DNA of 35,199 nucleotides from CAXRGH01 sp964230195. GTDB taxonomy: Bacteria > Pseudomonadota > Gammaproteobacteria > Enterobacterales > Alteromonadaceae. The stretch covers positions 1-35,199 of the forward strand of contig CAXRGH010000188.1 in NCBI GenBank assembly GCA_964230195.1, written 5' to 3'. Position numbers and translations under genes: made by a program. The stretch's first letter is position 1; every line of letters begins with the position of its first letter. Under the pieces are notes generated by a model. The model was not told the origin of the DNA. It searched no databases and saw only the letters and a list, made by a program, of their open reading frames with translations. Shown one piece after another: positions 26,893 to 34,879 of this stretch.

Positions 26893-28017
26893 CTAGTACT
26901 CTCCTGGTTGTTGAGTCCAGTCTGTCCAAGCAACGTCAAAGCCAAGTTGTTTTAATCTGCATGCCACCAGAGAAGGTGGCCGATGATCCTCAGTTTCAAA
27001 TTGAGCTAATTCCCTACGGTTGTCACCATAGCCTCCCGGTTGAGTGATGGAGCCAGCGCTCATATGAGTGACCCCAAAAGGAAGTGCGCCATCTCTAAAA
27101 GTACTACGCTCACGTGTTGACAGCACGATTTCAACGGACGGAAATATCAGTCGGAAGGCACAAATCAATTGCAACAATTGGCGTTCAGTGACAGGGTACG
27201 GGTTTACTGATGAGCCACTGCAGGCTTTTAGACGAGGAAATGAAACTGAGATTTGAGAAGCAGGAAAGTGCGTGAGTAAGTATTGGATATGGAGTGCTAA
27301 ACATTTAGCTTCGTACTGCCAGTCAGATAATCCAAGCAAGATCCCAACCCCTAGTTTGTCAAACCCTGCTTCAGCAGCTCGCTCAGGTGTTGCCAATCGC
27401 CATGGATAGTCGGTCTTTTTACCGAATTTATGATAGTCCTGATAACGTTCACTGTCATAACACTCTTGGTAGCAAATAATGGCTTCAATGCCTAAACCTT
27501 TTAATTGCTTATAGTCCTCAACACTCAGGGGTTGAACTTCCATCATAATGTAGCCGAAATATTGTTTAATCACGGGGATCACCTGACGAAAGTAGCCCAT
27601 ACCAACAGCGGTTTCATGCTCTCCCGTCACAAGCAAGACTGAATCAAATCCAGCTTTCTTTAAATATTGGCATTCTCTCTTTATTTCCTTGAGTGATAGG
27701 GTTTTTCGTTTCACTTTGTTGGTCATAGAAAAACCACAATAAGTACATTCGTTTTTACACAAATTAGATAAGTACAAAGGGGCAAATAGTCGCATGACAT
27801 AACCGAACCGTTGACGCGTCAATTGCTGTGCTTCTGTCATCAAATGACCTAAAGCTTCATTACTTAATGGCGATAGAAAGCGAGTTAAGTCTTGGATATC
27901 AAATTGAGGGGCCGGGGGTTTTGGCATTGCCATTGAAGCCTTTACTTTGGGGGAACATCTCATGGGTTTGGGGGGAGAAAACGATGGCCGATTCATTATC
28001 ATCTCGTTCTGAGTCAT
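26893..28017 (-). CDS. thiH: 2-iminoacetate synthase ThiH (radical SAM)
   Basis: 374 residues. ThiH splits tyrosine with S-adenosylmethionine to give dehydroglycine (2-iminoacetate) for the thiazole ring. The radical SAM cluster motif CKNECTYCGFS has Cys87, Cys91 and Cys94. Further family marks are LLVTGEHE, a YQECYD stretch, VGILLGLSDW and the C-terminal part ELAQFETEDHR. It overlaps the end of thiG by four bases and is last in the thi operon. Having ThiH rather than the oxygen-using ThiO means the thiazole branch uses tyrosine, as in enterobacteria. No clear terminator hairpin is seen in the 27 bases before convergent ubiX. Confidence 0.96.
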   Translation of the reverse strand: MTQNEMIMNRPSFSPPKPMRCSPKVKASMAMPKPPAPQFDIQDLTRFLSPLSNEALGHLMTEAQQLTRQRFGYVMRLFAPLYLSNLCKNECTYCGFSMTNKVKRKTLSLKEIKRECQYLKKAGFDSVLLVTGEHETAVGMGYFRQVIPVIKQYFGYIMMEVQPLSVEDYKQLKGLGIEAIICYQECYDSERYQDYHKFGKKTDYPWRLATPERAAEAGFDKLGVGILLGLSDWQYEAKCLALHIQYLLTHFPASQISVSFPRLKACSGSSVNPYPVTERQLLQLICAFRLIFPSVEIVLSTRERSTFRDGALPFGVTHMSAGSITQPGGYGDNRRELAQFETEDHRPPSLVACRLKQLGFDVAWTDWTQQPGEY

Positions 28018-28793
28018 GACTCCTCCCTCAAAAAATCCGTCATTGGTGTTGTGGCGGATGCCTCTTCTGACTGCGGTGTCAGTCGTAACTCGTAAGCCGT
28101 CCGTCCCGCCTGTACTCCCTGTTTAAATGCACTTGCCATTTTGTCTGGCTCAGAGGCAACTGCAATAGCTGTGTTCACCAGCACGGCATCAGCACCCATC
28201 TCCATCGCTTGAGTTGCATGAGACGGTGCTCCCAACCCTGCATCCACAATAACCGGCACTTGCGCTTGCTCAATAATAATCTGTAGCATTGCCGTTGAGC
28301 TAATACCACCAAGAGAGCCGATGGGCGATGCTAGAGGCATCACCGCATCACAACCAACATCCTGTAATCGCCTGCATAACATGGGATCGCAACTGCAATA
28401 AGGCAAAACCACGAAGCCTTTTTTTACCAAGTGTTCAGCCGCTTTGACTGTTTCAAGAGGATCAGGTAATAAATATTTGCGCTCTGGGTGTATCTCCAAC
28501 TTAACCCAATAAGTACCAAAGATTTGTCGGGCTAATTCTGCTGCATAAATGGCCTCTTTTGCGTTGCGAGCACCTGAGGTGTTGGGTAAAAAATCAATCT
28601 GAATTCCTGATGGCATATCGTTCAAAGTACGATACAAGGTATTTGTTGCAACTGTATCGGATACTCTTGCAACCGCCATAGTCACCAGTTCCGTTTCTGA
28701 CGCGACTACAGCGGATACGAGCTGTTTTGAATGGGCATACTTTCCGGTGCCCAAGAATAGGCGAGAATTGAACGTCTTATCTGCAATTTTCAT
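28014..28793 (-). CDS. thiG: Thiazole synthase ThiG
   Basis: 259 residues. ThiG condenses 1-deoxyxylulose 5-phosphate, 2-iminoacetate and sulfur from ThiS thiocarboxylate to make the thiazole phosphate. TIM-barrel features: N-terminal FNSRLFLGTGKY, the YWVKLEI strand carrying the Schiff-base Lys, the LPYCSCDPMLCRRL stretch, PLASPIGSLGG, and the phosphate-binding VIVDAGLGAPSHA and GADAVLVNTAIA. The gap to thiS is two bases, and the start of thiH overlaps its end, so ThiS, ThiG and ThiH are translated as a block. Confidence 0.97.
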   Translation of the reverse strand: MKIADKTFNSRLFLGTGKYAHSKQLVSAVVASETELVTMAVARVSDTVATNTLYRTLNDMPSGIQIDFLPNTSGARNAKEAIYAAELARQIFGTYWVKLEIHPERKYLLPDPLETVKAAEHLVKKGFVVLPYCSCDPMLCRRLQDVGCDAVMPLASPIGSLGGISSTAMLQIIIEQAQVPVIVDAGLGAPSHATQAMEMGADAVLVNTAIAVASEPDKMASAFKQGVQAGRTAYELRLTPQSEEASATTPMTDFLREES

Positions 28794-28795
28794 GT

Positions 28796-29083
28796 TTAGC
28801 CACCGGCAATTGCCATAAAACAGTCAAGAATGTCATTCTCATACAAAACGGATGACGTCCACTGTGTTTGCGGTACAACAATATAATTTAAAGCGACGGC
28901 GACCCCGAGACTATTATCAAGCTCACGTTGGAGAAGTTCACTCACAGTTATATTTTGGGGGCAATGCATAATCTGATTGTTGAAACGGATTTTGATGGTT
29001 CCTGTCGAGTCCGATGGCATGGAAATCTGTAACGCATTTTCTTTAGCGACGTCTGTCTCTGGTTGGCTAATACTTGAATTCAT
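28796..29083 (-). CDS. thiS: Sulfur carrier protein ThiS
   Basis: 95 residues from the ATG at 29083, which has GGAG seven bases upstream; a longer frame from 29200 would run far into thiF and is rejected. The ubiquitin-like fold ends in the required Gly-Gly (CFMAIAGG), which ThiF adenylates and which becomes the thiocarboxylate sulfur donor. Core ThiS is about 66 residues, so an N-terminal tail of roughly 30 residues, rich in Ser, Glu and Asp, is extra here. The core shows MHCPQNITVSELL and VAVALNYIVVPQTQW, as in the family. It lies 16 bases after thiF. Confidence 0.93.
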   Translation of the reverse strand: MNSSISQPETDVAKENALQISMPSDSTGTIKIRFNNQIMHCPQNITVSELLQRELDNSLGVAVALNYIVVPQTQWTSSVLYENDILDCFMAIAGG

Positions 29084-29099
29084 ATTTTTTCTCCAATAG

Positions 29100-29870
29100 T
29101 TATGTTGCGTAAAGAAAAGATTCATCTTGTGTAGAATGCAGGGTGCAATGGGGGTCGCGTAAGCATTGATAACGGTAGGATAATAAATCTTCACCATCAA
29201 AATTGATCAGATAGTCTTCAAGGGGCTCTTGAGCGAGCAACGTGCGCAATGCAATATTAGATTGGAAGCTCGCGATGGAACCGGTGATGGGACCTAATAT
29301 GCCTTGTTCGTGACAGCGCGCTCCATCAAATGTAGATAGGTCACCCAGAACGCAGCCAAGGCAGGCTGATGTGTTGCTCATGGTTAATTTGATCACGTAT
29401 CCACTGGCGCGGTTTGCTGCACCCGATATCAATGTCTTATTAACCTGCATACAGCACTGATTTAGGTTATAACGAGTGGTGAAGTTATCACTACAATCAA
29501 TCACTAAGTGACATTGCTCAAGTTGATAGAGGTCTTCCTCATTACCCTCAAAACGGCGCCGAGGGGTAATTTTTATCGTCCCATTCATAGCACTCAGTTT
29601 CTGTTTTGCTATGTCTGATTTCCAACAACCAACATCAGCTTCAGTGTACAATAATTGCCTAGGAAGGTTACTCCATTCCACTTTGTCATGATCGTATAAC
29701 GTGATTTCACCAACACCGGCGGCGGCTAAATACTGACAGACTAGAGAGCCGAGTCCCCCTAACCCCACCACCACGACATGGCTGTGACCGAGCCGTACTT
29801 GAGATTCAAAAGATTTCTCAAAATACACCATTTGTCGGCAATACCGTTTTTTCTCGTTTGCAGTTAACAT
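29100..29870 (-). CDS. thiF: ThiS adenylyltransferase ThiF
   Basis: 256 residues, E1-like. It activates the C-terminal Gly of ThiS with ATP. The nucleotide loop GLGGLGS (36-42), the DHDKVEWSNLPRQ stretch (60-72) and CSDNFTTRYNLN (126-137) are typical. Cys186 in ARCHEQGILGP sits where E. coli Cys184 forms the acyl-disulfide with ThiS. Zinc ligands are Cys170 and Cys173 (CLGC); the second pair, usually CxxC, reads CTLH (Cys242, His245), so the fourth ligand may be His. It overlaps the end of thiDE by seven bases. Confidence 0.95.
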   Translation of the reverse strand: MLTANEKKRYCRQMVYFEKSFESQVRLGHSHVVVVGLGGLGSLVCQYLAAAGVGEITLYDHDKVEWSNLPRQLLYTEADVGCWKSDIAKQKLSAMNGTIKITPRRRFEGNEEDLYQLEQCHLVIDCSDNFTTRYNLNQCCMQVNKTLISGAANRASGYVIKLTMSNTSACLGCVLGDLSTFDGARCHEQGILGPITGSIASFQSNIALRTLLAQEPLEDYLINFDGEDLLSYRYQCLRDPHCTLHSTQDESFLYAT

Positions 29871-31492
29871 GATTCAGTTACCTGCTCACAACGCAGACAC
29901 GCTAATTGCAATTGACAAGTGACGGCTTGCCAGTCATCAGCTTCAGTTATAGCCGAGACTACTGCAATACTAGTAACACCAGTGCTGAGTATTTGCTCAC
30001 AATTACTCAGGTCAATGCCACCAATTGCAACCGTTGGGATATTTCCTGTGAAAGTTTGATACTCTCGTAACCGCTCAACACCTTGAGGCGGTGACAACAG
30101 TGTTTTTGTTGTTGTTGGAAAAACATGACCAAGAGCAAGATAAGATGGTTGCACCGCCAATCCGCACACGACGTCATGATAGCCACGACTCGATATGCCA
30201 AGCACTAATCCAGCAGCGTGAATTTTTTCCAAGTCAGCGTGTAATAAATCCTCTTGTCCGAGATGCACTCCATCCGCACCATGCTCAATCGCGAGCTCCC
30301 AGTGGTCGTTAATGATTAATTGGGTGTTGAACCCCTTGGCTAGCTCAACAGCTTCAGCGATTAATGCGCTTAGCTGAGAATAGTCATACCCCTTCAATCT
30401 CAATTGCACAATGCTGACTCGTGCATCCAGCATACGTCTCAACCAAAGGAGATCCGGAACAATTGGGTATAGCCCTTTCAATTGTGAGGATGTTTTAAAC
30501 TTTAAGGAAGACTTTATAACCGGGATGGCTGTGGATAGCAGGCCGTTAATTGCTGCCGAGTCAGAGGAGAACGTCAAGGATAAGTCTGTTGAAGAAGTGT
30601 TGGTTGGAAACTCTATTGCTGGAAGGTGACAAGACTTGAATGTTGGTCTTTGGTGAGGAAGAAAAAAAACATCCCCTTGCTTTTGAGCACTTTCAATGCA
30701 AGCTCCTATACAGAGTTTGGCGTAGGTGATGGCATCTTTGATGAGCTCGCCTTTCGCGAGTTGGGCAGCGATAGTGGAGGCAAAGAAACACCCAGTACCG
30801 CGCACTTTATTTTTGTTAATGCGTTTACCGAGCAGTAAGTGATGATTGTTCTGGTTGTTAGTCAGCTTGCCCTCATCCCACGGAATATTGCCGTAAAACA
30901 CTTGGTCTGTAGCCAATATTGAATCAGTGTTGTCCCCTCCAGTGACAACGACACATTGCTGATCACCTATCATCAACGGGACTTCACTCCCGCCGACTCC
31001 CTGTTCCTTTTGAACATTATTTTTCAAAACATCCCATTCATACTGATTGGGTGTCACAACTGAAACATAGGGCCAGAGCTGACGCAGCCATTGACAATAA
31101 TGCTCTTGCCATTCCTGCCCTATTGAACTTAATGCATCGCCACATGAGGCAACAGCCACAGGATCAAGTACGACAGGCAACTTATCAGAGCGGGATTGCC
31201 GAATTGTTTGAATCCATTGCTTGAGAAGAGTAACTTGTTCTAACGACACTAATAAGCCTATCTTGACGGCATTTATTGTGTATTCCTCGGAAATAGCAGC
31301 AAGTTGCTCGCTTATCATGGCTCCGCTAACAGGTGTAACATGATTTACACGTACGTGATTTTGAGCGGTAATGGCGGTTAGAACTGTGACACATTGAACA
31401 TCGGCTTGCGCTAGTGCACGATAATCACTGTGTATCCCGCTACCTCCAAGTGGATCAAAACCACCAATGGCAAGCACTACAGGCCTACTCAT
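29864..31492 (-). CDS. thiDE: Bifunctional HMP-P kinase/thiamine phosphate synthase (ThiD-ThiE fusion)
   Basis: 542 residues. Residues 1 to about 265 are ThiD, which phosphorylates hydroxymethylpyrimidine phosphate: AIGGFDPLGGSGI (8-20), AVKIGLLVS, VVLDPV and the anion-hole motif RGTGC (231-235) are present. A Ser/Thr-rich linker of about 70 residues follows. Residues about 336-542 are ThiE, which joins the pyrimidine and thiazole phosphates: GLYPIVPD, VQLRLK, LIINDHW, DGVHLGQED, LGHVFPTTTK and VAIGGI are intact. Fusion of consecutive enzymes lets HMP-PP pass directly to the synthase. The gene overlaps thiC by eight bases and thiF by seven. Cytosolic. Confidence 0.96.
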   Translation of the reverse strand: MSRPVVLAIGGFDPLGGSGIHSDYRALAQADVQCVTVLTAITAQNHVRVNHVTPVSGAMISEQLAAISEEYTINAVKIGLLVSLEQVTLLKQWIQTIRQSRSDKLPVVLDPVAVASCGDALSSIGQEWQEHYCQWLRQLWPYVSVVTPNQYEWDVLKNNVQKEQGVGGSEVPLMIGDQQCVVVTGGDNTDSILATDQVFYGNIPWDEGKLTNNQNNHHLLLGKRINKNKVRGTGCFFASTIAAQLAKGELIKDAITYAKLCIGACIESAQKQGDVFFLPHQRPTFKSCHLPAIEFPTNTSSTDLSLTFSSDSAAINGLLSTAIPVIKSSLKFKTSSQLKGLYPIVPDLLWLRRMLDARVSIVQLRLKGYDYSQLSALIAEAVELAKGFNTQLIINDHWELAIEHGADGVHLGQEDLLHADLEKIHAAGLVLGISSRGYHDVVCGLAVQPSYLALGHVFPTTTKTLLSPPQGVERLREYQTFTGNIPTVAIGGIDLSNCEQILSTGVTSIAVVSAITEADDWQAVTCQLQLACLRCEQVTESC

Positions 31493-33398
31493 GGTCAGAT
31501 TTCTCTATATGGTTAGAGGGAATTGTTTTTGAAGCCTCCTGTTCGGCTCCACTATCATTATCAGCATTCTTGGCAAACCGGGCATTCACTTGAGTGGATA
31601 ATTTCATTGAACAAAACTTGGGTCCACACATGGAACAAAAACTAGCTGTTTTGGCACCCGATTGGGGTAAGGATTCATCGTGATAGCGTCTTGCGGTGTC
31701 TGGGTCTAGAGATAGATTGAATTGGTCTTCCCAGCGAAATTCAAATCTCGCTTTGGACAATGCATCATCCCAGTGCTGTGCCACCGGATGCCCCTTAGCA
31801 ACATCCGCTGCATGAGCCGCTATTTTGTAGGCAATCAAACCTGCCTTAACGTCCTCTTTATTGGGCAGACCAAGGTGCTCTTTGGGCGTGACATAACACA
31901 ACATAGCGCAGCCATACCAAGCTATCATGGCAGCTCCAATGCCCGAAGTGATGTGGTCGTAGCCAGGCGCAATGTCCGTTGTAAGGGGACCAAGTGTATA
32001 AAATGGTGCTTCGTGACAATGCAGTAATTGTTGTTCCATGTTTTCTTGAATCAGGTGCATTGGCACGTGCCCTGGACCTTCAATCATCACCTGTACATCA
32101 TACTCCCAGGCTTGTTTCGTCAAGACTCCTAAGATCCGTAACTCACTGAATTGAGCCTCGTCATTAGCATCCGCAATAGAACCGGGACGAAGACCATCAC
32201 CTAGACTTAAGCTCACATCATACTGACGGCAAATATCACAAATGTCTGCAAAGTGTGTGAAGAGAAAATTTTCTTCATGGTGGTACATCATCCATTGAGC
32301 CATAATGGCACCGCCACGAGATACAATACCAGTGATGCGTTGAGTGGTCAGGGGGATGAAAGCCTTTAACACACCCGCATGAATGGTAAAGTAATCAACA
32401 CCCTGTTGAGCTTGTTCAATTAACGTCTCTTTGAAGATTTGCCATGACAACTTTTGCGGATCACCTTTGACTTTTTCGAGTGCTTGATAGAGTGGTACAG
32501 TACCAATGGGAACGGGACTATTACGAAGGATCCACTCACGCGTATCGTGGATATTTTTACCGGTTGATAAGTCCATAACTGTGTCAGCGCCCCATCGGGT
32601 TGCCCACACCATTTTCTCTACCTCATCTGCAATGTTGGAGCACACTGCTGAATTTCCGATATTTGCATTCACTTTGACCAAAAAATGACGACCTATAATC
32701 ATTGGCTCAGCTTCTGGATGATTGATATTGGCTGGAATAATAGCTCGTCCGGCAGCCACTTCCTGCCGAACAAATTCACCTGTAATGGGATACGGTATTG
32801 CGGATTTTGACGCTTGATACTCCGCATGTGGCTGTAATTGAAGCCCCATAGATTCACGCAACGCGATGTATTCCATCTCAGCCGTCACTATCCCTTGCTT
32901 GGCGTAATGTAGCTGAGTAGTAATTTGGGATGGCTTGGCTTTTCGAGGTGTTGATGGTGTAGGAAAAACATGTCCTCCCTCTTGTTCAGAGACAGGGATA
33001 ACGAATGGTTTATTCTCTTGAATTAGTTGCGTGTCCTGACGCTTTTCAATCCAAGCTGAGCGCAATTTGGGTAACCCTTGTTCAATATTAATGTCTGCGC
33101 TTTCATCACCATAGGGGCCGGATGTATCGTAAAGATAAAACGTCTGTTTTGAATGTTCTTCTGATGGCCCGACTTCATTTGCCATTTTTACAGGTTGATC
33201 TTGTTGATTTTGCTGACCAAGTGAGTGAGACAGTGACACGCGGCGCATGGGTATATTGATAGTTGGATCGGAGCCAGTCTTTGTTACACGCGTGGAATGC
33301 TCAAAGAGGCGAGACTTGATACGGTTAACACTCTCCTGCAATGAATCCCGTGACGGTGATGATTCTGTGGATTGGTCAGGGCAAGACGGTTGTTTCAT
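31485..33398 (-). CDS. thiC: Phosphomethylpyrimidine synthase ThiC
   Basis: 637 residues from the ATG at 33398, which has AGAGAG about seven bases upstream; a TTG at 33422 would add eight residues and is less likely. ThiC rearranges aminoimidazole ribotide into HMP-P with a noncanonical radical SAM cluster. The C-terminal CSMCGPKFC motif (about residues 587-597) binds the [4Fe-4S]. Core stretches such as TVMDLSTGKNIHDTREWI, YFTIHAGV, MIEGPGHVPMHLI and LGPLTTDIAPGYDHITSGIG are intact. It has an N-terminal Ser/Gln-rich extension of about 45 residues and an acidic C-terminal tail. First gene of the thi operon, controlled by the TPP riboswitch upstream. Confidence 0.97.
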   Translation of the reverse strand: MKQPSCPDQSTESSPSRDSLQESVNRIKSRLFEHSTRVTKTGSDPTINIPMRRVSLSHSLGQQNQQDQPVKMANEVGPSEEHSKQTFYLYDTSGPYGDESADINIEQGLPKLRSAWIEKRQDTQLIQENKPFVIPVSEQEGGHVFPTPSTPRKAKPSQITTQLHYAKQGIVTAEMEYIALRESMGLQLQPHAEYQASKSAIPYPITGEFVRQEVAAGRAIIPANINHPEAEPMIIGRHFLVKVNANIGNSAVCSNIADEVEKMVWATRWGADTVMDLSTGKNIHDTREWILRNSPVPIGTVPLYQALEKVKGDPQKLSWQIFKETLIEQAQQGVDYFTIHAGVLKAFIPLTTQRITGIVSRGGAIMAQWMMYHHEENFLFTHFADICDICRQYDVSLSLGDGLRPGSIADANDEAQFSELRILGVLTKQAWEYDVQVMIEGPGHVPMHLIQENMEQQLLHCHEAPFYTLGPLTTDIAPGYDHITSGIGAAMIAWYGCAMLCYVTPKEHLGLPNKEDVKAGLIAYKIAAHAADVAKGHPVAQHWDDALSKARFEFRWEDQFNLSLDPDTARRYHDESLPQSGAKTASFCSMCGPKFCSMKLSTQVNARFAKNADNDSGAEQEASKTIPSNHIEKSDHE

Positions 33399-33610
33399 TG
33401 AATACTCTCTTTGTGGTGACAAATAGTAAAATTCGTCAGAGCGCTCAATGGAAACGGCTTAACTCGATCCTAGTGGTATGCAATTCTCCCTGCAAAAGCA
33501 TAACTTCAAGAGCTTGCTCGGAAAGCAACGTTCTGTTGTTTGTTCACCTTTGTATCTCGTTTCGGGCGCTAACCAACACGAGCATGAATCAACCAAAGCA
33601 CGTTAACATT
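33399..33610 (-). other. Long leader between TPP riboswitch and thiC (expression platform)
   Basis: About 212 bases. I find no hairpin followed by a T-run. Short stems exist (for example TTGCT with AGCAA around 33516-33532), but none clearly traps the thiC ribosome binding site. Control may be by Rho-dependent termination or by a longer-range fold. Confidence 0.5.
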
Positions 33611-33725
33611 AGCTTCCCTACGTGAGCATTACCTCAGTCAGGTTCAACGGATTTCGTTAAGCGATCTCAGCCATAAGGCACTCCGACAATGTGGCACATA
33701 GTTTGTCGGAGTGTCTTCCCCAGAA
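33611..33725 (-). promoter_or_regulatory. TPP riboswitch (THI element) of the thi operon
   Basis: Read on the minus strand: GGGG near the 5' side, the pyrimidine-binding core GGCTGAGA (CTGAGA at 33665-33670), the pyrophosphate-binding AACCTGA (ACCTGA at 33638-33643), then GAGGTAATGCTCACGTAGGGAAGC at the 3' side. These match the TPP aptamer in order and spacing. The P3 arm is long: ACTCCGACA and TGTCGGAGT (33680-33688 with 33704-33712) form nine perfect pairs around a 15-base loop. It lowers thi operon expression when thiamine pyrophosphate is plentiful. Confidence 0.95.
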
Positions 33726-33745
33726 CAAGTCAGAAGAATCGCGTT

Positions 33746-34879
33746 TTAGTGGAAGATTTCATCCAATGGTATTTCAAATAATAATGGTGAGAATTGTTGA
33801 TAAGTTTGCGCATCAGCATCGCATTCAATGTTGTTAAGGTATTGCTCTTTCCAAGGATCATTAATCAACCACAGCGAAGTGTGTGCCACGGCAACACCCT
33901 CAATACCGGATGTATGCATCACCTTTTGAGGCTCGCACTCATCATTACTCGGTGTTGAGCTTGAGTAATATTCAACATCAATAATGCGGGTCTCATGCTG
34001 ATCATTGGTGTCTATCAACCAAAGCTGATTGTCATTCCTTGCTGCGGCAATCAGCCACTCAGTCCCGAGTGAATCGGTGTACAAGCTGAGCCCATTAATG
34101 GGATGCCTCCCCTTTGAAAAAGACGGCACTGAAATCTCTGGTGATTGGGCCTCTACAAACGTTTGGGATTGCCAAAATGAGTCTGTGATATCAACAGTGA
34201 AAATGCGTGGATTACCACTGCCATCTTTTTCAAGTGCCATGTAAAGCGTGTTGTTTTTATCAAATACCAAACCTTCAAATCCATCATTAGGGAAGTTACC
34301 CAGACCTTGAGATTTGGAAAACTGAAGGGGACGAACGGCAGAAGCGAGCCAATGATCTTGTTGAAATAACAATCGCACGAGCAGTGTGGGGAACGGCGTT
34401 GAACCCGTGGGTGAGTATTGCTCAGCGCATTCTCTCGATAACGGCGAATAAGAGGCGTCTTCTGTTACCATGACCAGCTCTTGATCATTGTGAGGAGATA
34501 CTGCCAGTGCTTCTAAATCAGGATTCGCCGTTAAATACTCGCCAAAGCAACTGTTTCTGATGGTTTCACTATAGTGAATAGGTAAGGAAACAGGGGCCAG
34601 CTGTGCTGAAGTATCAATGAAATGTATCCGTTGTTGATGGTAAAGTTCTGCACTGCGATCACTCAATGAAAGAAAACCATCGCGCCATGCCGTCAAACCT
34701 GAAGTTTGGGGGTTTTCCATTGGCTGTCCGTTATCATTAACTACCCACTGTCCTTTTGTCACTACTGTCGGATTCGGCAGTTGATTTAACGGTATTGTCT
34801 TCGATTCATGTTCGGTAATGACCCCGCATCCAGACAACACTAACACGATAGCCGTTATCCGACACAAAAATCTCATCAT
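33746..34879 (-). CDS. Putative beta-propeller lipoprotein (esterase-like phytase/SdiA-regulated type)
   Basis: 377 residues from the ATG at 34879, chosen because it follows GGGA and starts a proper lipoprotein signal (MMRFLCRITAIVLVLSGCG, lipobox LSGC); the longer frame from 35035 would begin upstream of the predicted promoter. The mature part has blade-like repeats with the theme D/G-x-E-x-L/V: NPDLEALAVSP, NDGFEGLVFDKNNTLYMALE, TSGIEGVAVAHTSLWLIND, and one ending GRHPINGLSLY. This layout resembles esterase-like phytase or SdiA-regulated propellers. Catalytic residues cannot be named. Extra Cys residues (SCFGEY, ECAEQY, ECEPQK, ECDADA) may form disulfides. Outer-membrane or periplasmic anchoring is likely. 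Its stop lies just 5' of the TPP riboswitch. Confidence 0.72.
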   Translation of the reverse strand: MMRFLCRITAIVLVLSGCGVITEHESKTIPLNQLPNPTVVTKGQWVVNDNGQPMENPQTSGLTAWRDGFLSLSDRSAELYHQQRIHFIDTSAQLAPVSLPIHYSETIRNSCFGEYLTANPDLEALAVSPHNDQELVMVTEDASYSPLSRECAEQYSPTGSTPFPTLLVRLLFQQDHWLASAVRPLQFSKSQGLGNFPNDGFEGLVFDKNNTLYMALEKDGSGNPRIFTVDITDSFWQSQTFVEAQSPEISVPSFSKGRHPINGLSLYTDSLGTEWLIAAARNDNQLWLIDTNDQHETRIIDVEYYSSSTPSNDECEPQKVMHTSGIEGVAVAHTSLWLINDPWKEQYLNNIECDADAQTYQQFSPLLFEIPLDEIFH

